Assembly (NCBI GenBank): GCA_946998205.1
Contig: CAMPYJ010000046.1
Span: 1-21,116, forward strand
DNA from: an uncultured Prevotella sp.
Lineage (GTDB): Bacteria > Bacteroidota > Bacteroidia > Bacteroidales > Bacteroidaceae
Direction of reading: 5' to 3'
Length of the DNA stretch: 21,116 bases
The position numbers were made by a program, and so were the translations under genes. Numbering within the stretch: position 1 is the first letter of the stretch; every line of letters starts with the position of its first letter. Below the pieces are notes generated by a model. It was not told where the DNA came from. It did no database searches and saw only the letters and a program-made list of their open reading frames with translations. Shown in pieces: positions 8,564-14,277 of the stretch.

Positions 8564-10399
8564 ATGAAGAAAAATAAGATAATCATTGCTTCGGCAATGC
8601 TGGTCGCAACACTTACTGCGACGTTCACAGCCTGCTCGCCCGACTACGAGACGAACTTTGACAAGTCTCTGCTTGAGGTTCCTCACAAGAGCCAGGCACT
8701 CATCACCTTCCAGCGCGAAGGTGGTGAGCGGACTATCGATGTGGTAACCAACGTGGCGAAAGAAAACTGGAACGCCGAAGCGAACGCTGACTGGTGTACG
8801 GTGGAAAAAGCCAACGACAAGGTACTTGTAAAGGCTGGTACATACGATGGATACCAGCCACGCAAGGCTGTGGTCACCGTCAAGTACGGACACCAAGAGT
8901 ATAACGTTCAGGTGATACAGGTAGGACACGAAGCCACATTGAATCTCGTAGAAGATGGTGGTTTCATTATGCGAAAGAATGGATTCATGGCTTATGTAGA
9001 GGGCAATGTGACCGAGTTCGTAGCTCCCGTTTCCACCAACCTCAACATTGATCATGTCATTGTGCCCGACACCACAAGCTGGGTACACTTCGACGCCAGT
9101 GAAAAGTTGGAAGAAGATGCACAGGGGCGAAAGCTCATCAAACTGCGCCTCGACCCCAACAAGACCAAGGCTGACCGCTACTGCACCATGACCCTGCAAT
9201 CGTCGCAAAACTGGGACGCTACGCAAGAATTTGTCTTGATACAGAGCCGCATAGGATACAAAGTCATCCCTTGCTACGGCAATACAAGTTACGAAATCGG
9301 TGACTTGGGTGGCAAGATACGTATTCCTTATGTGCAAAACGAGAAAGACGGCAAGTGGACTGTCACTGTGTCGGACAATGCTTCATGGTTGCATGCGGAT
9401 AAAAAGTTGCTGAGTAATACCGATGGTGAATTGCTTGGTAAGGTTGACATGAACCTAAGTGACCAGCCACGTACGGGTACTGTTACCTTGAAGAGCGAAA
9501 ACAACGACAAGTTGTACGTTGTCACTATCAAGCAGAGCAAGTTTACACCTGTGCCACCGTTCAATGTTGTCAATGCCAAGACCAAGGCTGGGAAGGGACA
9601 GATAACCCTTACATGGGATCAGCCCGAAGTGGTGAACTATACCAAGATGGTCATCACCATGCACAACGCAAAGATTGGTAAGACGGTGACGAAGACTCTC
9701 ACTGACATGAACAACAACTCCATCACCTTCAAGAACACCTTCAAGTTCGCTGGCGAATACGAGTTCACCATCAAGACATACGGTCCTACCGGCATGGAGA
9801 CCAAACAACCTGTAACTGTCAAAGGAACATCTGACGAATGGTCAGAGAACGTTCAGTTAAAGCTCACCGAAGACATGATTACTGCCAATGCTACACATCC
9901 AACAGATGGAAAAGGTATCCCTGGTTTGATTGACAATAATACAAGCACATACTATCACTCTCAATGGGAAAAGAATTCATCCGATGGAAAGCCACACCGC
10001 ATACAGATACACCTTGCGAACCCATCGGCTGGCGAGTTCTACTTCGACTACATGGGACGTGGAGATGGTGACGGAGGTGGTGACGTGAAGCGCGCCGAAG
10101 TATTCGGAAGCAACTCGGGTGCCGATGCCGATGGTGCATGGACCAGCCTGGGCGTCATCACCTACAAACTGCCTGAAGGACGTGGAAAGCAGGGCGTAGC
10201 CGAAAACCACATCAAATCTGCCGAGAGCTATGAGTACCTGCGGTTTGTACCTCTGGCACGCCGCAACAAAGATCCATTGGGAACTCAAGGAACTAAGAAC
10301 GACTGGTTCAACATGTCTGAACTGCGTCTCTTCGAGGTGCATGATGAGGCATGGGCGAAGAAAAACCTTAACATCATATTTAAGGCAAAAAGATATTAA
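8564..10399 (+). CDS. Multi-domain glycan-binding lipoprotein: three BACON-like, FN3, F5/8 type C
   Basis: This 611-residue lipoprotein has lipobox FTAC with Cys24 and an acidic mature end (SPDYETNFD). Residues 42-121 form a BACON domain, with the hallmark alternation ITFQREGGERTIDV, ENWNAEANADWCTV and YNVQVIQVG. Two more BACON-like modules follow at about 135-228 and 235-325 (WTVTVSDNASWLHAD, then LYVVTIKQS). A fibronectin type III-like domain spans about 333-420. A discoidin (F5/8 type C) domain spans about 432-593 (GLIDNNTSTYYHSQW, IQIHLANP, YLRFVPLARRN, MSELRLFEV). The layout suggests a stalk of spacer domains holding a sugar-binding tip away from the cell. No catalytic domain is attached. 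It ends the operon, and its TAA stop (10397-10399) touches element R3 with no gap. Confidence 0.85.
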   Translation: MKKNKIIIASAMLVATLTATFTACSPDYETNFDKSLLEVPHKSQALITFQREGGERTIDVVTNVAKENWNAEANADWCTVEKANDKVLVKAGTYDGYQPRKAVVTVKYGHQEYNVQVIQVGHEATLNLVEDGGFIMRKNGFMAYVEGNVTEFVAPVSTNLNIDHVIVPDTTSWVHFDASEKLEEDAQGRKLIKLRLDPNKTKADRYCTMTLQSSQNWDATQEFVLIQSRIGYKVIPCYGNTSYEIGDLGGKIRIPYVQNEKDGKWTVTVSDNASWLHADKKLLSNTDGELLGKVDMNLSDQPRTGTVTLKSENNDKLYVVTIKQSKFTPVPPFNVVNAKTKAGKGQITLTWDQPEVVNYTKMVITMHNAKIGKTVTKTLTDMNNNSITFKNTFKFAGEYEFTIKTYGPTGMETKQPVTVKGTSDEWSENVQLKLTEDMITANATHPTDGKGIPGLIDNNTSTYYHSQWEKNSSDGKPHRIQIHLANPSAGEFYFDYMGRGDGDGGGDVKRAEVFGSNSGADADGAWTSLGVITYKLPEGRGKQGVAENHIKSAESYEYLRFVPLARRNKDPLGTQGTKNDWFNMSELRLFEVHDEAWAKKNLNIIFKAKRY

Positions 10400-10562
10400 G
10401 GTCAGTCTTGTCAATTAGCTTTGACAGATTGTGGACTCTTTTTGAGGTCAATTTGTTTGTGTGTGAAGAAGTATAGCGAGCTATACGACTGAACGAACAA
10501 GCAAGTTGACCTCAAAAAAAAATAGTCTCACAATCTGTCAAAGCTAATTTATAGAACCGACC
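10400..10562 (+). mobile_element. MITE-like element R3 (short, full palindrome) at the operon end
   Basis: This 163-bp element is nearly one long inverted repeat: TTAGCTTTGACAGATTGTG (10415-10433) faces its exact reverse complement at 10529-10547. The arms continue inward through GAGGTCAATTTG / TTGACCTC to the central GTATAGCGAGCTATAC. The outer ends (GGTC... and ...GAACCGACC) match the R1/R2/R4 ends, the left one imperfectly. It starts directly after the TAA stop of the last SusCD operon gene, and the flanks TAA and TAT could be a decayed 3-bp target duplication. As RNA it would fold into a very long hairpin on either strand, so it probably stops transcripts or protects their 3' ends. That role is inference. 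Confidence 0.75.
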
Positions 10563-10818
10563 TATAGCATATTGCGTACCAATAAAAGATGCAGCATAAT
10601 ATTTCATCATTTAACAACGAAAAACACAAAAGAATCTAAAAAACATTGCCGCAAAAGCTATTTCACGAAAGAGAGTCCCGTTCTGTCTAAAGCAACGAAA
10701 AACAAAGTTTCAGCATTTCACTTTTGATAAAAAAAACGGAGAAGAATCACAACGCATTTCTTTTCGTTGTTTTCGTCAGAACGCCTGCGTTCTTTGGTTA
10801 CTTCATATCACCCGCATA
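10563..10818. other. AT-rich intergenic stretch without a supported gene
   Basis: Nothing here looks like a normal gene. There is a perfect inverted repeat AGAACGC-CT-GCGTTCT at 10778-10793. A reading frame without any ATG runs from about 10728 through block B to the TAA at 10890-10892; its end is shared with block A. This stretch is probably the left part of the same intergenic repeat, whose counterpart lies before the window start. Confidence 0.45.
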
Positions 10819-10892
10819 TTTTCGTGTTTTTTGTTAATTCCGTTATTGATTTCTTCTACGTTGTTTACAACAACAAAATATACCATCGTTAA

Positions 10893-11147
10893 GGGCGGTT
10901 CCATAAATTACCACCGGAAGTTTTTTATGTCAGTATTTTTACGTTTTGTCGTCTTGTGGACTCTTTTTATATAAAACAGGCTGCGCCTCAACAATTCAAA
11001 CAAGTTTGATTGTATTCGGCTTGCTCCGTTTTTGGTTCAATTTTCTTGTTCGTTCAGTCGTATAGCTCGCTATACTCCTTCACTTATAAACAAATAGACC
11101 ACAAAAATAGTCTCACAATCTGTCAAAGCTAATTTATAGAACCGACC
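10893..11147 (-). mobile_element. MITE-like element R2 (long form, 255 bp) with TAA target duplication
   Basis: The ends GGGCGGTTCCATAAATTA and TAATTTATAGAACCGACC are inverted repeats. The element is the reverse-oriented twin of R1, identical over 125 bp (10960-11084 against 166-290). It is flanked by TAA at 10890-10892 and TAA at 11148-11150. Removing the element and one TAA restores CGTTAAATGGAATAGCCGTGTT-like sequence, which matches the uninterrupted site in block A (66-87). No protein is encoded. Confidence 0.8.
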
Positions 11148-11203
11148 TAAATGGAATAGCCGTGTTGTGTGGGTGAAAAGTCCAACAGGCGTTCACGCGC
11201 GTC

Positions 11204-11301
11204 CACCTTGAAAAGCAATGTCCATGACATTGGCGCCTAAGGTCGTAGACATTGGCGGTCAATCTACATGACATTGGCGGACAAAGTCAATGCAATTGAA
11301 A
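11204..11301 (+). repeat. 22-bp periodic array, copy B
   Basis: Three perfect copies of GACATTGGCG start at 11226, 11248 and 11270. Degenerate outer units start at 11204 (CACCTTGAAA) and 11292 (GCAATTGAAA), all exactly 22 bp apart. The inverted repeat AATGTC-CAT-GACATT lies at 11217-11231. The array ends about 180 bp before the rplU -7 box. The units are too short and too close together for CRISPR repeats and spacers. Confidence 0.65.
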
Positions 11302-11480
11302 CCACGCAAGAAATCTCGTTTTTTCAAAGGTTTTTGAACAATGTCTTGTGGGAACTTAGATAGGGTGGTGAGCTTGTTTGTACTACCGCTGAACAGATAT
11401 TCGTCTTCCATCTTGTGTTAATATCTCTTAAATAATGGATTAAGTTCGTACATTTCACCGCAATACGATGAAAAAATGAG

Positions 11481-11488
11481 TACCTTTG
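11481..11488 (+). promoter_or_regulatory. Predicted -7 box of the rplU-rpmA promoter
   Basis: TACCTTTG matches the Bacteroidetes -7 consensus TAnnTTTG. No convincing -33 TTTG box is seen 19-21 bp upstream. Transcription would start near 11495, leaving a leader of about 78 nt. Confidence 0.55.
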
Positions 11489-11498
11489 CGTTTGATTA

Positions 11499-11554
11499 GG
11501 TTCGTTAAGGCTCGAATAAGCACTGGTATGAGTCAGTCGCCTTGCGGAAAAACC
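11499..11554 (+). promoter_or_regulatory. Foldable leader RNA upstream of rplU
   Basis: Three nested helices can form in the predicted leader: GGTT (11499-11502) with AACC (11551-11554), AAGGC (11507-11511) with GCCTT (11539-11543), and ACTG (11522-11525) with CAGT (11534-11537). They end 18 nt before the rplU start codon. Ribosomal protein operons are often autoregulated through such leaders, so a feedback site bound by L21 or L27 is possible. No known leader family was recognised. Confidence 0.4.
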
Positions 11555-11572
11555 GTTTATTAACATAAAATA

Positions 11573-11890
11573 ATGTACGCAATTGTAGAAATTAACGGTC
11601 AGCAGTTTAAGGTTGAACAAGGTAAGAAACTTTTTGTTCACCACCTCAAAGATGTAGAGAGTGGTAAAACTGTTGAGTTTGACAAGGTGCTCCTGGTAGA
11701 CAAAGAAGGAGTCATCACTGTCGGGACACCTGTTGTAGAAGGTGCAAAGGTTGTAGTAGAAGTAGTGAATCCACTTGTGAAGGGTGACAAGGTTATCGTT
11801 TTCAAGATGAAACGCCGCAAGGATTATCGTAAGAAAAACGGTCACCGTGAGCAGTTCACGGAGGTAGAGGTTAAACAGGTAATCGCTTAA
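11573..11890 (+). CDS. rplU: 50S ribosomal protein L21
   Basis: This 105-residue protein is a normal-length bL21, which binds 23S rRNA in the large subunit. The family pattern is clear: MYAIVEINGQQFKVEQGKKL at the start, VLLVDKEGVITVGTPVVEGA in the middle, and the basic RNA-binding tail KMKRRKDYRKKNGHRE followed by FTEVEV. It is the first gene of the usual rplU-rpmA pair, 20 bp before rpmA, behind a TAnnTTTG promoter and a foldable leader. Confidence 0.97.
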   Translation: MYAIVEINGQQFKVEQGKKLFVHHLKDVESGKTVEFDKVLLVDKEGVITVGTPVVEGAKVVVEVVNPLVKGDKVIVFKMKRRKDYRKKNGHREQFTEVEVKQVIA

Positions 11891-11895
11891 AATTT

Positions 11896-11901
11896 AGGAG
11901 G
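11896..11901 (+). promoter_or_regulatory. Strong Shine-Dalgarno site of rpmA
   Basis: A full AGGAGG lies 9 nt before the rpmA ATG at 11911. This is notable because most genes in this window, like those of Bacteroidetes generally, start without a clear purine-rich site. Confidence 0.7.
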
Positions 11902-11910
11902 AATTCAACA

Positions 11911-12201
11911 ATGGCACATAAAAAAGGTGTAGGTAGTTCTAAGAACGGCCGCGAGTCAGCTTCACAGAGATTAGGCGTAAAGATTTGGGGAGGTCAGAAA
12001 GTCATTGCCGGGAACATTATTGTTCGTCAGCGCGGCTCAAAACACAACCCGGGAGAGAATGTAGGCATGGGTAAGGATGACACTTTATACGCACTTACTG
12101 ATGGTATTGTCTACTTCCGTAAAGGACGTAAGGACAAGAGCACCGTATCTGTCCTCTCACCAGAAGCTTATGCTGAGAAAACAAAAGAGGCTGAGGCTTA
12201 A
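11911..12201 (+). CDS. rpmA: 50S ribosomal protein L27
   Basis: This 96-residue protein is bL27, whose N-terminus reaches the peptidyl-transferase centre. It starts directly with MAHKKGVGSSKNGRES, without the cleaved N-terminal extension of Firmicutes L27, and carries the signature KIWGGQKVIAGNIIVRQRG and HNPGENVGMGKDDTLYAL. The tail after about residue 85 is slightly longer than usual and rich in Glu, Lys and Ala. It is cotranslated after rplU with a strong ribosome binding site and is followed by a terminator at 12282-12300. Confidence 0.97.
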   Translation: MAHKKGVGSSKNGRESASQRLGVKIWGGQKVIAGNIIVRQRGSKHNPGENVGMGKDDTLYALTDGIVYFRKGRKDKSTVSVLSPEAYAEKTKEAEA

Positions 12202-12281
12202 TTAATAAAAAATATTCCAAACAAACAGCAGGTTTCCCAATTCTCGCTTGAGGATTGGGATTCTTGTTTGATGAGAGTTAT

Positions 12282-12300
12282 CCGTCTGACGGTTTTTCTT
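12282..12300 (+). terminator. Probable intrinsic terminator of rplU-rpmA
   Basis: A short stem CCGT-CTG-ACGG (12282-12292) is followed by TTTTTCTT. A second, larger hairpin, CCCAAT...ATTGGG with inner CTC/GAG (12236-12259), lies upstream and may assist. Confidence 0.55.
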
Positions 12301-12335
12301 AACTCAAGAGCCACGTCAACTGCATGTTCACGACA

Positions 12336-12491
12336 GGGTGGTTTATAAATTAGCTTTGACATCTGTGGATTCTTTTTGGTTCAATTTGCTTGTTCGTTCG
12401 GTCGTATAGCTTGCCATACTCCTTCACTCACAAACAAATTGACCTCAAAAATAGTCTCACCACCTGTCAAAGCTAATTTATAGAACCGCCC
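12336..12491 (-). mobile_element. MITE-like element R4 (short, palindromic) between convergent genes
   Basis: This 156-bp element has ends GGGTGGTTTATAAATTAGC and GCTAATTTATAGAACCGCCC that are near-perfect inverted repeats. They continue inward through CTTTGACA / TGTCAAAG. The central palindrome (GTATAGCTTGCCATAC) is slightly decayed, and the asymmetric bases beside it show the opposite orientation to R3. Flanks are ACA and TTA, with no clear target duplication. It sits between the rpmA and fumarase terminators, where it interrupts no gene. Confidence 0.72.
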
Positions 12492-12501
12492 TTAAATGAA
12501 C

Positions 12502-12535
12502 AACCGCCAACTTTGCTGTTCAAAAGCTGGCGGTT
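12502..12535 (-). terminator. Probable terminator of the fumarase gene
   Basis: The stem AACCGCCA (12502-12509) pairs with TGGCGGTT (12528-12535), with inner TTTG/CAAA pairs. Read on the minus strand it lies 31 bp after the fumarase stop and is followed by GTTCATTT, a weak T-rich tract. Confidence 0.6.
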
Positions 12536-12566
12536 ATGTCATAACCATGAGAGGCTTTGCACCTTG

Positions 12567-14216
12567 TTATTTAGTGCAAGAAGGCGTCCATGGCTTCAGT
12601 TGTTTGAAGAAATCGTTGCCTTTGTCGTCAACCAGTATAAAGGCAGGGAAATCAACCACGTTGATTTTCCAAATCGCTTCCATGCCCAATTCGGGATATT
12701 CCACACATTCAATGCTCTTGATAGAGTTCATTGACAGTACGGCGGCAGGACCGCCGATGCTGCCCAGATAGAAACCACCGTGCTTTTTACATGCGTCGGT
12801 AACCACTTGCGTGCGGTTTCCTTTGGCAATCATCACCATCGAACCGCCGTGGTCTTGGAACTCGTCCACATAGGGATCCATACGGTTTGCGGTAGTAGGC
12901 CCCATGCTGCCGCAAGGCAGTCCTTTTGGAGTCTTCGCAGGGCCAGCGTATAATACGGGATGTTTTTTAAAGTATTCCGGCAGTTCTTCACCTGCATCCA
13001 GGCGCGCCTTGAGTTTTGCATGAGCAATGTCGCGCGCCACGATAATGGTACCGTTGAGACTTACACGAGTGGAAACGGGATATTGTGACAGAATCTTGCA
13101 AATGTCCGACATGGATTGATTCAGGTCTATCTTAACAACATCGCCTTCACCGGCCTGGCGTAATTCCTCTGGAATGAGAGTGCCGGGGTTTTCGTCCAGC
13201 TTCTCTATCCACAACCCCTCTTGGTTAATCTTGGCTTTGATGTTGCGGTCGGCCGAACAACTTACCCCCATGCCGATGGGACACGATGCCCCATGGCGCG
13301 GCAAGCGCACGATGCGCACGTCGTGAGCCATGTATTTACCGCCAAACTGAGCACCCAGTCCAATCTTGTGTGCTTCGTCTAAAAGTTCCTTTTCCAGTGC
13401 TACATCGCGGAAAGCGCGTCCTGTCTCATCTCCCGAGGTGGGCAGGTTGTCGTAGTAGTGGGTGGAAGCCAACTTGACGGTGAGCAGGTTTTTCTCTGCC
13501 GACGTGCCACCGATGACGAATGCGATGTGGTAAGGAGGACAGGCAGCCGTGCCCAATGATTTCATTTTCTCAACCAAGAACGGAACCAGGGTGCCGGGAT
13601 TTTGAATGATGGCTTTGGTCATTTGGTACAGATAGGTCTTGTTGGCCGAGCCGCCTCCCTTGGTTACGAATAGGAACCGATATTCCATTCCCTCGGTTGC
13701 CTCTAAGTCAATCTGTGCCGGAAGGTTGCAGCGGGTGTTCACCTCATCGTACATGTTGAGCGGAGCATTCTGCGAATAGCGCAGGTTGTCTTGTGTGTAG
13801 GTGTTGTAAACGCCCCGAGAGATGGCTTCTTCATCGCAAAAGCCCGTCCATACCTGTTGTCCCTTTTCACCGTGTACTATGGCGGTGCCCGTGTCTTGGC
13901 AAAGTGGCAGTTTGCCTTTTGACGCCACTTCAGCATTGCGCAAGAAGGACAGTGCCACATACTTGTCGTTGTCCGAAGCCTCAGGGTCGGTTAAAATCTT
14001 CGCTACTTGTTCGTTGTGTGCGCGGCGTAACATGAAACTCACGTTGTGAAATGCCTGCTGCGTGAGCATGGTGAGTGCTTCTGGTGACACCTTCAGGATG
14101 GGCTTACCCTCAAATTGGCTGACCGATACGCCGTCTTTTGTTAATAAATAATACTCAGTTTCGTCTTTGCCCATTTGGAACATGGGTTCGTACTTAAATT
14201 CAGGAGTTTGTGCCAT
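12567..14216 (-). CDS. fumB: Fumarate hydratase, class I ([4Fe-4S], FumA/FumB type)
   Basis: This 549-residue enzyme interconverts malate and fumarate in the cytoplasm. In anaerobic Bacteroidales it works in the malate-to-succinate direction that feeds fumarate reductase. The length matches E. coli FumA/FumB (548). The three cluster cysteines are present in their usual settings: Cys106 (LPLCQDTGTA), Cys226 (GTAACPPYHIAFVIGG) and Cys320 (GMGVSCSADRNIKA). The C-terminal domain contains GLPCGSMGPTTANRMDPYVD and GGSMVMIAKGNR. The start MAQTPEFKYEPMFQMG is supported by family alignment. It lies 61 bp behind the M16 protease gene. No TAnnTTTG box was found in that gap, so it may share the upstream transcript. 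Class I enzymes are oxygen-sensitive. The symbol could equally be fumA. Confidence 0.95.
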   Translation of the reverse strand: MAQTPEFKYEPMFQMGKDETEYYLLTKDGVSVSQFEGKPILKVSPEALTMLTQQAFHNVSFMLRRAHNEQVAKILTDPEASDNDKYVALSFLRNAEVASKGKLPLCQDTGTAIVHGEKGQQVWTGFCDEEAISRGVYNTYTQDNLRYSQNAPLNMYDEVNTRCNLPAQIDLEATEGMEYRFLFVTKGGGSANKTYLYQMTKAIIQNPGTLVPFLVEKMKSLGTAACPPYHIAFVIGGTSAEKNLLTVKLASTHYYDNLPTSGDETGRAFRDVALEKELLDEAHKIGLGAQFGGKYMAHDVRIVRLPRHGASCPIGMGVSCSADRNIKAKINQEGLWIEKLDENPGTLIPEELRQAGEGDVVKIDLNQSMSDICKILSQYPVSTRVSLNGTIIVARDIAHAKLKARLDAGEELPEYFKKHPVLYAGPAKTPKGLPCGSMGPTTANRMDPYVDEFQDHGGSMVMIAKGNRTQVVTDACKKHGGFYLGSIGGPAAVLSMNSIKSIECVEYPELGMEAIWKINVVDFPAFILVDDKGNDFFKQLKPWTPSCTK

Positions 14217-14277
14217 AATGTTTTTTTTATAGTTGTTTTTGTCATGTTAGTCTGGATGTTATTCCACAACTGCTTTC

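Larger units (their letters stand above)
10819..11401 (+). repeat. Intergenic repeat block B (copy of block A), split by R2
   Basis: This is the second copy of the block at 1-590, in the same orientation, lying upstream of rplU as block A lies upstream of the SusCD operon. It contains the same ordered anchors, the 22-bp array in better condition, and element R2. R2 entered about 30 bp to the left of where R1 entered block A, and in the opposite orientation. The two insertions are therefore independent events in an already duplicated block. Confidence 0.75.

Noticed and set aside
11204..11301. 22-bp spaced repeats as a CRISPR array
   Set aside because: The conserved core is only 10 bp and the gaps are 12 bp. 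There are no repeat-spacer dimensions, no cas genes, and the gaps are partly conserved between copies.
11324..11845. 173-codon minus-strand frame over the rplU region
   Set aside because: It is antisense to rplU and its leader, with no family motifs; a shadow frame.
12496..12771. Plus-strand frames downstream of R4
   Set aside because: They overlap the fumarase terminator and the 3' end of the fumarase gene on the other strand; shadow frames.
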